Positions 27,684 through 36,478 of a DNA stretch of 64,000 nucleotides are shown piece after piece (positions within the stretch are counted from its first letter, which is position 1; each line of letters starts with the position of its first letter). The stretch is taken from contig JAENZX010000003.1 of NCBI GenBank assembly GCA_016841045.1, positions 1-64,000 of the forward strand, given 5' to 3'. A program made the translations under genes and the position numbers. This DNA comes from Thermincola carboxydiphila. Its GTDB lineage: Bacteria; Bacillota; Thermincolia; Thermincolales; UBA2595. The notes beneath the pieces were generated by a model. It saw only the letters and a list, made by a program, of their open reading frames with translations, made no database searches and was not told the origin of the DNA.

Positions 27684-29528
27684 CTATTTCCAACTGGCCG
27701 CCGGTTCAAGACTGTAGAATGAAATTGATTCAAAGGAAGCAGTAACTCCCGAAAAGTTATAAAATTTAAGAACATTAATACCTGGTTTTAGAAGCCTTTT
27801 TGGGAGAGTAACTGAATAATCGTACCAATCAGATATGAAATATATAGAGCCTATTTTAGCATCATTCAAATAAATTACCAATGGCTTTTTTAATTGGGGC
27901 AGAGCTTTAACGCGAAAAATCATGTTAAAGTTGGTAACTGAAAGTACAGGTGCATATATAACAGAGAACTCTTCCATGTCACGAAAGGAAACACCTTCAG
28001 ATTCTTCAGGCCTTGACCAGCCAGCTCCGAGGAGGGGTGACGGCTCTTTCATAGATATAGTGTTTCCATAAAAAGCAGGGTCATCTATATAGCCTCCGAC
28101 AAGGGTATCATAACGGGACATTGGCTCGCCGAACTTAAGCGCAAAAACAGCATTAGCAGGAAAAGTGAAAGGATATCCGGTTAGTTTGTATTTCTCAAAA
28201 TCTACCGGCCCTCCGGGGTGTATTTGGCTATCGGCAAGATTGATTAAATGAAAATTTAAGCCCATAAAAAAGCTTAGAATAATTATAGTTAGCGGAAATG
28301 AAAAATGTAGCCTTGCTTTTTCCAGTTCAGAACAAATTGCTGCGAACCCTAGGCCAAAGAGAAGAATAACACCATCAAACCTCCTCATTCCAAAACCCCA
28401 TCCGGCCCACCAGTCCAATACAATGCTGTTCACATATAGTATTAGAAGAAAAGCTGTCAAACTACTCCAAAACATAAATTTATCGCGTTTAAAAAATAAC
28501 AGCCAGCCTGCAAAAGACAGGTAAATTATCGGGGACCATGACAAAAGACCATGCCTGCTGGAAAAAAGAACTTCCATTATAAAGGGAGTTGACCACCGTA
28601 AGAAACCATTCCCCTGGGGAATAGTGAGAAAACCACCATAAATGATTTTCCACGCCAGCATTTGAGGAAAAAATCCGACGGCAGCTAAAAGCAGGAATAA
28701 AGCATTGTTTTTCAGCATGCTGACGCATGAAGGCCAGTTTCTACGAGAAATATTTTCGTAGTAATAAACTAGTGATTCGAGGGCTGGCAGAATCATTAAG
28801 AGTCCGTTTTGCCATCTTACCAACATCATCATACCTGCAAAAAAACCTAAGACCATCCACTGGTAGGACTTTCTTTTAAAACGAGTGACGTCCCAGTAAT
28901 AAATAAATAATGATGCTGAAAAAAAAGACAATGAGTGAGACATATATGGTTGGTTTACAATATAGTACAGGATAAAGGTACTTAACATCACAGTTAAGGC
29001 GGAAATCAATGAAATGGAGCGGGAAAAATACTTGGTACAGGCTTTAAAAATAAAGACTGTACCCAAAAAACCATAAAATACGCTTGCAAAGTTGATACTG
29101 TAAACGTAGGGAGTACTAAAGCCGTCGGGGGAATATTGATACCCGAGGTGACCAGACCATAAGACAAAAAGGTGAGCGGCGGTATAAAAGGGGGCCCAAA
29201 GTATGGCAGGTCCAACGGAAAATACATTTGTATAGTGGCCCGTCTCTGTAAATTTTGGTCTGTATGTATCCCAAAACGCTTTATTAAAGTTAAAGTATTC
29301 ATTGCGAAAGTCAAGGTCAAGATCAAAAAAAATCGATCTCAGGTAAGCAAAATAATTTGGTCCATCGCTGCTGAGAATAAAACCGCTCTTTATTGTCATT
29401 GCAATTGCCAGCATTATAAAGACAGCTAAGATAATAATTGTTTCTTCATCAAAAAACCTTCTAATTATATTACAGAGATTTTTAATTTGGGAAATTGGGG
29501 TATTATTCACCTTTAGTGGCTGTGTCAC
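27684..29528 (-). CDS. Large membrane protein, GT-C glycosyltransferase-like
   Basis: 614 residues; GTG start with AGGTGA upstream. About eleven hydrophobic segments span residues 30-440, and an apparently soluble beta-rich domain follows. An Asp in SSDGPNYFAY (D55), in the first loop after the first membrane segment, is where GT-C and PMT-type glycosyltransferases carry a catalytic acid. The donor would be a polyprenol-linked sugar. The substrate cannot be inferred. It is a single gene, facing fdhE and divergent from the PBP gene. Alternative: a membrane protein of unrelated function with a similar fold. Confidence 0.6.
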   Translation of the reverse strand: MTQPLKVNNTPISQIKNLCNIIRRFFDEETIIILAVFIMLAIAMTIKSGFILSSDGPNYFAYLRSIFFDLDLDFRNEYFNFNKAFWDTYRPKFTETGHYTNVFSVGPAILWAPFYTAAHLFVLWSGHLGYQYSPDGFSTPYVYSINFASVFYGFLGTVFIFKACTKYFSRSISLISALTVMLSTFILYYIVNQPYMSHSLSFFSASLFIYYWDVTRFKRKSYQWMVLGFFAGMMMLVRWQNGLLMILPALESLVYYYENISRRNWPSCVSMLKNNALFLLLAAVGFFPQMLAWKIIYGGFLTIPQGNGFLRWSTPFIMEVLFSSRHGLLSWSPIIYLSFAGWLLFFKRDKFMFWSSLTAFLLILYVNSIVLDWWAGWGFGMRRFDGVILLFGLGFAAICSELEKARLHFSFPLTIIILSFFMGLNFHLINLADSQIHPGGPVDFEKYKLTGYPFTFPANAVFALKFGEPMSRYDTLVGGYIDDPAFYGNTISMKEPSPLLGAGWSRPEESEGVSFRDMEEFSVIYAPVLSVTNFNMIFRVKALPQLKKPLVIYLNDAKIGSIYFISDWYDYSVTLPKRLLKPGINVLKFYNFSGVTASFESISFYSLEPAASWK

Positions 29529-29698
29529 GAATTCACCTGCTTTTAGCCATAATAAGTAAATTTAAGAGACATTAGAATTAATCTATTTTATTCTACGTCT
29601 TTTATGGAAAAACCTTTATAAACTATCTTTGATCTGCTGTATAAAATTACCATTGCCAGCCAATGATAAAGATAAACCCGCAGCATGGAGGGGAAAGC

Positions 29699-31390
29699 GT
29701 GGATAGAATTTTTGGCAGAAGGATAGTTGCCCTATTTTGGGTTTTTATTTTGGTATTTGGTGGTTTGGGCATTCATTTAGCCTATATTCAAATATTTTTA
29801 GGACCTAAGTTGAGTAAACAGGCCCTCACGCAGCAAACCCAGTCTGTGTCATTAGAAATCCCACCAAGGGGGCAGATTCTGGATCGGAATTTGAAACCGT
29901 TAGTTGCTTACAGTGAAGCTTCTAGAATAGTTGTCTTTCCTGCTGCAGTTACGGAAGTAGAGAAAGCAGCGGGAATAATTTCCAATCTTCTAGATATGGA
30001 TTACCAAAGGGTGTTTACTTATTTAAGGGGCCGTCCCAAAATAATTCCCTATGATTTGAATAAAAATCAGGAGAATGAATTTAGGAAGCTAAAGCTTCCG
30101 GGAATCATTGTATCAAAGGTAAAAACCCGGTCCAGGCTGCAGGAACAAGCTTCTCACATCCTGGGCTATACCGGGGTGGGAAAAAAGGGCAGTCAATTTA
30201 GTGGACTTACTGGAATAGAGTCTTATTATGATGTTGAGTTAACCGGAGTTTACCCCGAAAGCAGAGTTAGTATTTTTCTGGATGGCAAAGGTCAATATAT
30301 TTCGGGTCTTCGGTATAACATAGAAAATAATCGCCAAGATAAGGCAAGAAAGAATGTTGTTTTGACTATTGACCGCCAAGTTCAGGAGATTGTGGAGCAG
30401 GTAGTAGACAATGCAGGGATTTCAGACGGTGCTGTTGTTGTTATGGATGTAAAGACCGGTGATATAGTTGCCATGACCAGCAGACCGAGATTTCATCTGG
30501 GTAACACAGATAAAGTGAATTCAGCAGTATATTCGAGTGTATATTCGGAAGTTAAATCAGATGGGGAGGAAAAGGCTAATTCCTTCATAAATCATGCATT
30601 GTCACGGTATCAACCAGGGTCGGTATTTAAAGTTGTCACTGCTGCAGCTGCTCTTGAAGAAAAGGTTGTTTTTCCTGAAACTGTTTTTCTTTGTGCAGGT
30701 GAAAAGGACAGTATAGTCAGATGTTATGATAAGAAGGGGCATGGAATACTTACCTTTGCTGAGGCCGTTGCCGTGTCGTGTAACCCAACTTTTGCAAGAG
30801 TTGGCCTAAAGCTGGGTGCAGCTACACTGGTTGAATATGCGAAGAGATTTGGCCTAGGTGAAACAGAAATAATAGGCTATAAGAAAATTGGTTCACAAGC
30901 TGGCCTTGAGAGAATTAACCAAGATTACAACCTGGTAAACGCTAGTATTGGTCAGTGGCCGGTTGAGACTTCAGTGCTTCAGATAACAGCTATGATGAAT
31001 ACAGTAGCTAATAATGGCGTTAATTTGAAACCACGATTAGTAAGAGAAGTTACCGATTACCAGGGAAGAGTTATCAAGATTTTTGAAGAGGATTCCGGAA
31101 AGAGGGTTATTTCCAGAAACACTGCATATATTCTAAGACAGATGCTTGAATCAGTAACCAGGACAGGCACCGGTAAACAGGCATGGGTAGCTGATGGAGG
31201 TAGTGCAGGAAAGACCGGTTCTGCCCAGACCGGGCAGGAAAAAATTGATGCATGGTTTAGCGGATATGCTCCTGTTAGCAGTCCGCGTTATACAGTGACT
31301 GTTCTTGTTAATGATGGAGAAAGCGGAGGAAGAACAGCAGCCCCGGTGTTTAGGGAGATAATGCAAAATCTTAATAGATTCTACCAATAA
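29699..31390 (+). CDS. Class B penicillin-binding protein (transpeptidase)
   Basis: 563 residues from the GTG at 29699, which has GGAGGGG upstream; the ATG at 29663 has no ribosome site. A membrane anchor at about 8-30 is followed by a PBP dimerisation domain (EIPPRGQILDRN). The transpeptidase has all three motifs: S308-V-F-K311, S360-C-N362 and K505-T-G507. It cross-links peptidoglycan. There is no PASTA domain, unlike Firmicute SpoVD and Pbp2x. It stands apart from any division cluster, so a specialised or sporulation role is possible but not shown. Confidence 0.92.
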   Translation: MDRIFGRRIVALFWVFILVFGGLGIHLAYIQIFLGPKLSKQALTQQTQSVSLEIPPRGQILDRNLKPLVAYSEASRIVVFPAAVTEVEKAAGIISNLLDMDYQRVFTYLRGRPKIIPYDLNKNQENEFRKLKLPGIIVSKVKTRSRLQEQASHILGYTGVGKKGSQFSGLTGIESYYDVELTGVYPESRVSIFLDGKGQYISGLRYNIENNRQDKARKNVVLTIDRQVQEIVEQVVDNAGISDGAVVVMDVKTGDIVAMTSRPRFHLGNTDKVNSAVYSSVYSEVKSDGEEKANSFINHALSRYQPGSVFKVVTAAAALEEKVVFPETVFLCAGEKDSIVRCYDKKGHGILTFAEAVAVSCNPTFARVGLKLGAATLVEYAKRFGLGETEIIGYKKIGSQAGLERINQDYNLVNASIGQWPVETSVLQITAMMNTVANNGVNLKPRLVREVTDYQGRVIKIFEEDSGKRVISRNTAYILRQMLESVTRTGTGKQAWVADGGSAGKTGSAQTGQEKIDAWFSGYAPVSSPRYTVTVLVNDGESGGRTAAPVFREIMQNLNRFYQ

Positions 31391-31440
31391 AATGGAAATG
31401 AGAAAATAATAAAATAAAAATGTTTAAATAAGATAAGTAA

Positions 31441-31478
31441 AAAAAGGACGTTCTGGTATTATCCAGACGTCCTTTTTT
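31441..31478. terminator. Bidirectional terminator between the PBP and htrA genes
   Basis: GGACG-T-TCTGG (31446-31456) pairs with CCAGA-CGTCC (31463-31472) with one bulge, flanked by A-runs and T-runs on both sides. It serves two converging genes. Confidence 0.85.
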
Positions 31479-31504
31479 CCTGACAGAAACTTTAGGCTTT
31501 TATG

Positions 31505-32644
31505 TTAGGGTTTTTCCACTGTTTTCAATGTTACCAACACTGAACTGCCATTGCGGTACACTGTTAATAGAAGGGTTTCACCTACTTTTGTCTTTTTTAC
31601 TATCTCAGTAACATCATCAGGGGATTTAATCTTCTTTTTGTTTATTTCTGTAATTATATCACCCTGTCTGAGACCGGCACGCTCTGCCGGACCGCCCTGA
31701 GCGACATAACTGATGATTGCACCGTCGGTTCCCGGTGCCCCGAAATAACGTGCCAAGTCTTCATTAAGAGGCTGAAGGTAAACACCAATATAAGATTTTA
31801 CTACTTTACCCTTGTTAACCAAATCGTCAAGAACTTCCTTAACTGTAGCGGTCGGGATAGCAAAACCAATTCCCTGTGCAGAGGCGTTGACTGCTGTATT
31901 AATGCCGATTACTTCTCCTGCAGTATTAAGAAGAGGCCCACCACTGTTTCCTGGGTTAATGGCAGCGTCTGTCTGCAGAAGGTTCTTATATAAGCGGTCA
32001 GATATGGTCACCGGACGGCCTTTTGCACTGATTACTCCAACAGTAACTGTATGGTCCAAACCTAAAGGATTACCTATAGCAATTACCCAGTTGCCAACCT
32101 CAGTTTTGTTTGAATCGCCCAGTTTTAACACAGGCAGGTCTTTCTTAACATTCACTTTAAGTACTGCAAGGTCAAGCTCCCGATCGGACCCGATGACCTT
32201 GGCGGGGACGGGCTCATCATAACCATTGATGATAACATTAATTTCTGATGCATTTTGAATGACATGTTCATTTGTTATAATAAGACCAGATTTGTCAAAA
32301 ATAAATCCTGAACCAATTCCCTTACTTCTCTCCTTCCGTGGGGAAAAATAATAGCCGTCACCAAAAAATTGCCTAAAAAAAGGGTCATTGGCATAAGGGT
32401 TGTTTTGAACATGGTCCGTAAATGCTTCAATATTAACGACTGCGGGACTAATCTTTTTTACGGTTTGAGTTATATCAGCAGGTCCCAGACTAATCTGGCC
32501 AGAAGATTTACTATCTTCTGCGCCCACTTGGTGTGGAAAGTAAAGCTTATAAGCTGTAACTCCACCCAGAACAAACATAACACCCATAATAAAACCAAAT
32601 ACCACAATACTCAGGATTGAAAAACGGCGTTTTAAATCTGACAT
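31505..32644 (-). CDS. htrA: HtrA/DegP-like serine protease with PDZ domain
   Basis: 379 residues. A membrane anchor at about 10-33 places the rest outside the membrane. The trypsin-like domain has the triad H127 (TNEHVI), D158 (DRELDLAVL) and S234 (NPGNSGGPL). One PDZ domain follows (about 275-375, GLRQGDIITEINKKKI). It degrades or refolds damaged exported proteins. AAAAGGAGATGA precedes the ATG. Its promoter region carries phased repeats at 32715-32754, described separately. Confidence 0.95.
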   Translation of the reverse strand: MSDLKRRFSILSIVVFGFIMGVMFVLGGVTAYKLYFPHQVGAEDSKSSGQISLGPADITQTVKKISPAVVNIEAFTDHVQNNPYANDPFFRQFFGDGYYFSPRKERSKGIGSGFIFDKSGLIITNEHVIQNASEINVIINGYDEPVPAKVIGSDRELDLAVLKVNVKKDLPVLKLGDSNKTEVGNWVIAIGNPLGLDHTVTVGVISAKGRPVTISDRLYKNLLQTDAAINPGNSGGPLLNTAGEVIGINTAVNASAQGIGFAIPTATVKEVLDDLVNKGKVVKSYIGVYLQPLNEDLARYFGAPGTDGAIISYVAQGGPAERAGLRQGDIITEINKKKIKSPDDVTEIVKKTKVGETLLLTVYRNGSSVLVTLKTVEKP

Positions 32645-32699
32645 TTGCTCATCTCCTTTTTAAATGTTCTTGGCAATTAACTATGAGTATATGTCTGAT

Positions 32700-32705
32700 A
32701 TTATA
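32700..32705 (-). promoter_or_regulatory. Putative -10 box of htrA
   Basis: Read on the minus strand, 32705-32700 is TATAAT, 56 bases before the htrA ATG. No good -35 hexamer lies at 17 bp; that place is occupied by the phased repeats. This fits with an activator-dependent promoter. Confidence 0.45.
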
Positions 32706-32714
32706 ATTAACTTT

Positions 32715-32754
32715 TGTCACCAATCTGTGTAAATTTTGTGAACAAAGTGTGAAC
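32715..32754. promoter_or_regulatory. Four direct repeats at 11-bp spacing, likely response-regulator site
   Basis: On the plus strand TGTCACC (32715), TGTGTAA (32726), TGTGAAC (32737) and TGTGAAC (32748) begin exactly 11 bp apart. On the minus strand the units read TTCACA, TTCACA, TACACA, GTGACA with 5-bp spacers. OmpR-family regulators such as PhoP/PhoB, WalR and CssR bind head-to-tail hexamers with this spacing. The array overlaps the -35 area of htrA. Confidence 0.55.
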
Positions 32755-32809
32755 GTAAAAATATTAGAAAAAAACCTGTTTTTCTGCTGGATTCCACAAA
32801 TTTTTCAAG

Positions 32810-32815
32810 TATAAT
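32810..32815 (+). promoter_or_regulatory. Putative -10 box for the gene at 32867
   Basis: TATAAT at 32810-32815, 52 bases before the ATG. The -35 region is not consensus. Confidence 0.35.
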
Positions 32816-32866
32816 ATATAAGAAATACATCATTAAATAATGTTAAGCTCGACAGGGGGATTTGTT

Positions 32867-33223
32867 ATGCAGGTGTATCATAACATTCCGTATGGGAAAG
32901 TCGTATTTTATATATTTACAATAGTGTTTCATTTATTTTTGCTTATCAGGTCGGCCGTAGAGTCACAGTATTTTCTTGCTGCCCTTCTTACTATTCCTGT
33001 CGTCGCTGTTTCACTTGTGCTAATTAAATTTCTTAATAAGACCTTAATCAGTGTGATTTTAAACGGTTCTACAGTTGAATTGGCTACCGCTTTTACAAGG
33101 TTAAATTCAGAGGTCCGTGAAATTAAAATAGAGGGCAGAGAAGTATCAACCCAAGGCAGGAAATTTGATATCAATCTCCAAAAAGCCAATAGTCTTATTA
33201 AGGCGATAAAAGAAAGTAGTTAG
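32867..33223 (+). CDS. Small membrane protein of unknown function
   Basis: 118 residues from the ATG at 32867, which has AGGGGGA upstream. An ATG at 32840 would add 9 residues but lacks a ribosome site. Two hydrophobic segments (about 9-26 and 33-52) are followed by a soluble C-terminal part rich in beta-type residues (REIKIEGREVSTQGRKFDI), which could be a small PH-like fold. I do not recognise the family. It is divergent from htrA and shares its intergenic region. Confidence 0.6.
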   Translation: MQVYHNIPYGKVVFYIFTIVFHLFLLIRSAVESQYFLAALLTIPVVAVSLVLIKFLNKTLISVILNGSTVELATAFTRLNSEVREIKIEGREVSTQGRKFDINLQKANSLIKAIKESS

Positions 33224-33238
33224 AAAGTAGTTAGAAAA

Positions 33239-33269
33239 AATAGGTCGATGAAATATTCACCGACCTAAT
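33239..33269 (-). terminator. Terminator of the 49-residue protein gene
   Basis: TAGGTCG and CGACCTA flank a 13-base loop. On the minus strand the hairpin is followed by ATTTTTTCT, a proper U-run, and the stop codon of the minus-strand gene lies in the stem-loop. On the plus strand there is no U-run directly after it. Confidence 0.65.
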
Positions 33270-33406
33270 TTACGCATAAAATAGCCCAAATAACCAACCG
33301 CTGCTATGGCTGCAATATGTGATACCCACCAGCCAAACCCCAAGAAACCCCATGTCCCAATTTGATAACGCTGGTCTGCATCTTTTTTTGTCATAAAGCG
33401 CATCAT
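33257..33406 (-). CDS. 49-residue single-span membrane protein, unrecognised
   Basis: ATG at 33406 preceded by GGAGGTGG, giving a protein that begins MMRFMTKKDADQRYQIGTWG and ends GYLGYFMRKLGR. One hydrophobic segment of about 25 residues (FLGFGWWVSHIAAIAAVGYL) sits between a charged N-terminus and a basic tail, so the C-terminus is probably cytoplasmic. A dedicated terminator follows its stop. Strong ribosome site, membrane-like composition and terminator support a real gene, though I know no family for it. Confidence 0.6.
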   Translation of the reverse strand: MMRFMTKKDADQRYQIGTWGFLGFGWWVSHIAAIAAVGYLGYFMRKLGR

Positions 33407-33562
33407 TGTCCACCTCCATAATTAGCTTGCCCTTTTGTGAATAAATAATTGATACCTTATTTTGGACTTATCTTTTAAGGCATTCATGTGTCGGCAAAAG
33501 AAAGATTTTGTAATATTTTGACTCTCTTCGAATATGTAATATTGTGAAGGGAGGGACTTAAA

Positions 33563-33892
33563 ATGAGTGAGGAGAAAACTTCTTTGGGGTTAACACCTAA
33601 TGTTACGGCGGCGCTTGCGTATGCTTTGTGGTTGGTTGGCGGAATTATTGTTTATCTTATGGAGAAGGAGAATAAGTTTGTCAGGTTTCATGCAATGCAG
33701 TCAATAATGATGTTTGGAGCATTACTGATACTATCTATTTTCCTCGGGCTTATACCCATAATTAATCTTTTAGCAGCATTTATTATGCCTGTTATTGTCT
33801 TAATATGCTGGATTTATGGTATTATTAAAGCATCTAAAGGAGAATCCTTTAAGTTTCCGTTTATAGGAGATTTAGCTGAAAAACAGATATAA
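33563..33892 (+). CDS. DUF4870 family membrane protein
   Basis: 109 residues with three hydrophobic segments (about 12-32, 47-67 and 68-90). LAYALWLVGGIIVYLMEKENKFVRFHAMQSI and KASKGESFKFPFIGDL are typical of DUF4870/Tic20-like proteins, whose role in bacteria is unknown. AGGGAGGG lies before the ATG. It stands alone and ends at a terminator shared with the converging gene. Confidence 0.88.
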   Translation: MSEEKTSLGLTPNVTAALAYALWLVGGIIVYLMEKENKFVRFHAMQSIMMFGALLILSIFLGLIPIINLLAAFIMPVIVLICWIYGIIKASKGESFKFPFIGDLAEKQI

Positions 33893-33907
33893 AAACTTAA
33901 GTATATC

Positions 33908-33935
33908 AAAAAAGGCAACCTGGTGGTTGCCTTTT
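33908..33935. terminator. Bidirectional terminator after the DUF4870 gene
   Basis: GGCAACC (33914-33920) and GGTTGCC (33925-33931) with an A-run before and a T-run after, between two converging genes. Confidence 0.8.
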
Positions 33936-34233
33936 ACCTTGGCCTGGGCTTTGGTTTGTTTTTTTTATGTAATCGACCAGTTTTTTTCTTTTGTTTTAAA
34001 GAAAAAAGAAAATCTGTAAGCATAGTTTCCATCGGTATACCGGGGAATAAAGATCCGGCAAGCTTCCATGTGATTCCCGGCAGGTACTTTTCGGCTAACT
34101 CTCTGCCCATGAGACTCCCAACACGTCGTCCAAGCCCGCTGCCAATACTTCGTCCCATTTTACTGCCTAACTTCCCAAAATCCAAGGTTTTCCTTCTTTT
34201 AGAGGAACGGGAATGTATGCGCAAACGTTTCAT
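33934..34233 (-). CDS. Small basic hypothetical protein
   Basis: 99 residues, start ATG 34233 with AAAGGGGCG upstream. Both ends are very rich in Lys and Arg. The middle (LGSKMGRSIGSGLGRRVGSL) has small residues in a glycine-zipper-like spacing, then EKYLPGITWKLAGSLFPGI. It ends at the shared terminator. Also open is the opposite strand (33923-34285), but that lacks a ribosome site and has unnatural composition. I recognise no family; membrane-surface or nucleic-acid binding are both possible. Confidence 0.5.
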   Translation of the reverse strand: MKRLRIHSRSSKRRKTLDFGKLGSKMGRSIGSGLGRRVGSLMGRELAEKYLPGITWKLAGSLFPGIPMETMLTDFLFSLKQKKKTGRLHKKNKPKPRPR

Positions 34234-34367
34234 AATGACACGCCCCTTTCAGTTCTGTCTACCATATCTTATTATAATGATATAAAAAAGGTACTTAACG
34301 GGTTTGCAGGATATAGAAGTCTCATGGAGAATAATTTCTATCAACATAACCTAAGAGGTGATAATTA

Positions 34368-35240
34368 ATGAAGTACGAAGAACCAGTGTTCCGACCACCC
34401 AGTGAAGCAAACAGTCTGCTGATTCAGGCCACTATCGGCTGTCCACATAACCGGTGTACTTTTTGCAGTATGTATAAGAAGAAAAAGTTTAATATTCGTT
34501 CTCTGGCTGAATTAATAGAAGAATTAGAAGAAGCCCGCACTCTTTATGGTAATCAGGTTCGTACCATTTTCTTTCCTGATGGAAATACTATTGTTATGAA
34601 AACTAATGACTTAGTTACCCTTTTTGAAGCAGCTCGAGATAAATTTCCACATTTGGAGAGAATTACTGTTTATGGTTCTTCAAAGTTCATCAATCGAAAA
34701 AGTTCTGAAGAATGGGAGCGCTTAGCTGCTGCCGGTTTGAATCGTGTTCACTCAGGACTTGAGAGTGGAGATGATATAGTACTGAAGCATATTAACAAAG
34801 GAGTAACTGCTGAAGAAGCTATTTCTGCAGGGAAGAAGGTTAAACAGGCAGGGGTAGAACTAAGTGAATATGTTTTGGTAGGGATCGGTGGGCTCAAACA
34901 CTGGCAGCAGCATGCTGTAAATACCGCACGGGTTCTTAATGAAATAAATCCGGACTTTATTCGGTTGAGGACTTACACCCCAATTCCGGGTACTATTTTA
35001 TACGATGAGTATAGTAAGGGAGAATTCGAGCTGCCCGGTCCCTTAGAAGCGCTTAGGGAAGTACGTATGCTGGTAGAAAATTTAACTTGTGACAGCATGC
35101 TTCTTAGTGATCACATTTCAAATTACTGGAACGTCCAAGGTCGACCGTCAGCGGACAAAGCAGCCTTGCTGGCTGAACTTGATTATGCACTGAGTCTCCC
35201 TGAAAGCAAGTTTCATAAAAATGATCCACGACGGTTATAA
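34368..35240 (+). CDS. Radical SAM protein of unknown reaction
   Basis: 290 residues. The cluster motif is CPHNRCTFC, that is CX4CX2C rather than the common CX3CX2C. GLNRVHSGLESGDDIVLKHINKG is the Elp3/HemN-type core strand and helix, and FIRLRTYTPIPGTILYD follows near residue 205. The family is widespread in anaerobes without an assigned substrate. AAGAGGTGATAATTA precedes the ATG. It stands alone between the small basic protein and sigK. Confidence 0.85.
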   Translation: MKYEEPVFRPPSEANSLLIQATIGCPHNRCTFCSMYKKKKFNIRSLAELIEELEEARTLYGNQVRTIFFPDGNTIVMKTNDLVTLFEAARDKFPHLERITVYGSSKFINRKSSEEWERLAAAGLNRVHSGLESGDDIVLKHINKGVTAEEAISAGKKVKQAGVELSEYVLVGIGGLKHWQQHAVNTARVLNEINPDFIRLRTYTPIPGTILYDEYSKGEFELPGPLEALREVRMLVENLTCDSMLLSDHISNYWNVQGRPSADKAALLAELDYALSLPESKFHKNDPRRL

Positions 35241-35393
35241 AAACAGTTGGCAGTTAGCTGGAGTAATGGGGAAAAAATCGCCTGTTGCAATTATTACCTG
35301 AAAAAACCAAAACAGGTCCAGGCACCACCTCGCACTTTTCCGCATATAATTTAAACGTGACAAAAATATATGGCGGCGGGGGTGGGGTTATAA

Positions 35394-36098
35394 ATGGTAC
35401 CTGAAATAGTGGCACTTGCCACGATTTCTCTGATTAACGGGTTATTGTTGCTGGTATCCTACATCACCAACAATACTTTTCCACAACCCTTAAGTGAGGA
35501 AGAGGAATCAAGATATCTTGATTTATTACAAGAGGGTGATGAAACCGCGCGTAACATTCTTGCTGAGCGCAATCTGAGGCTTGTAGCTCATATAGTAAAG
35601 AAGTTTGACGGCACAGGGGAAGATAATGATGACCTTATTTCTATCGGTACCATTGGACTAATCAAAGCAATAAACACGTACAATAAAGGGAAGGGGACCA
35701 GACTGGCAACTTATGCGGCACGGTGTATTGAGAATGAAATCCTAATGCACCTAAGGTCAATCAAAAAGAACCGTATAGAAGTTTCCCTGTATGACTCTAT
35801 AGGTGTTGATAAAGAGGGAAACGAAATAGCCCTGGTTGATGTATTGGGCACTGATGCCGAAATTGTAACAGAAGAGGTGGAAAACAACTTTGAACAAAGG
35901 AGACTTTTAGATAAAGTTAAAAGGCTCAGCGGAAGGGAGAAAAATGTCCTGGAGCTTAGGTTCGGGCTGTTTAACGGCATAAGGAAAACCCAGAAGGAGA
36001 TAGCATGGAAACTGGGGATATCACGGTCGTATGTGTCAAGGATAGAAAAGAGGGCTATTAATAAGCTCATGAAGGAGTTTAAGAGTGAGTGTAAGTAG
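35394..36098 (+). CDS. sigK: RNA polymerase sporulation sigma factor K, pro-form
   Basis: 234 residues. The first ~20 (MVPEIVALATISLINGLLLL) are the hydrophobic pro-sequence that holds sigma-K inactive at the membrane until SpoIVFB-type cleavage. Region 2 (NLRLVAHIVKKFDG, DLISIGTIGLIKAINTY) and region 4 (LELRFGLF, KEIAWKLGISRSYVSRIEKRA) are intact. It directs late mother-cell sporulation genes. The gene is continuous and not split by a skin-type element. ATG with GGGGGTGGGG-like purine run upstream; a strong terminator follows. Confidence 0.95.
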   Translation: MVPEIVALATISLINGLLLLVSYITNNTFPQPLSEEEESRYLDLLQEGDETARNILAERNLRLVAHIVKKFDGTGEDNDDLISIGTIGLIKAINTYNKGKGTRLATYAARCIENEILMHLRSIKKNRIEVSLYDSIGVDKEGNEIALVDVLGTDAEIVTEEVENNFEQRRLLDKVKRLSGREKNVLELRFGLFNGIRKTQKEIAWKLGISRSYVSRIEKRAINKLMKEFKSECK

Positions 36099-36102
36099 TG
36101 CA

Positions 36103-36132
36103 AATGGCTGCCATTATGGCAGCCATTTTTTA
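36103..36132 (+). terminator. Terminator after sigK
   Basis: AATGGCTGCC (36103-36112) pairs with GGCAGCCATT (36118-36127), then TTTTTA. Confidence 0.9.
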
Positions 36133-36145
36133 TGATAAAGAAATT

Positions 36146-36478
36146 TTACTGTGATTTCGCAGCTTCACTGGTATTATTCGCTTCTTCAGAGGCATCAAGA
36201 TTGTTTGGGTCTTTTTGCCAGCAGTCAATCTTGTTTTGCTGTTCCTCGATTATTTGTTTGCAGGTTTTCAATTGTTTCCTAAGTGATAACTGTTTAAAAA
36301 TTCCGAACAGGCCTGCAACTGTGAATCCAACTAAAGCTGAACCCAAAATTACAAGTACCAGTGAAATTTGGTTTATGTGCCAAAAGAAAAAATCTATATC
36401 AACTTTTGTGGCATTTTGAACAGCAAAAATAGCAATGCAAATGGAAAAAACCAGAGAAAAAAACAAATATACCTGCAA
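36146..36478 (-). CDS. LapA-like (DUF1049) membrane protein
   Basis: 110 residues, TTG start with AGGGGGT upstream. Two membrane segments (about 4-20 and 40-62) flank the QNATKVDIDFFFWHI motif of the LapA domain, and a coiled, Gln/Lys-rich tail follows. In E. coli LapA acts in lipopolysaccharide assembly; in Firmicutes the function is unknown. It converges on sigK. Confidence 0.8.
   Translation of the reverse strand: MQVYLFFSLVFSICIAIFAVQNATKVDIDFFFWHINQISLVLVILGSALVGFTVAGLFGIFKQLSLRKQLKTCKQIIEEQQNKIDCWQKDPNNLDASEEANNTSEAAKSQ

Noticed and set aside
33923-34285. 120-codon plus-strand ORF
   Set aside because: No ribosome site, unnatural composition, and it is antisense to the minus-strand gene that has a start, ribosome site and terminator.
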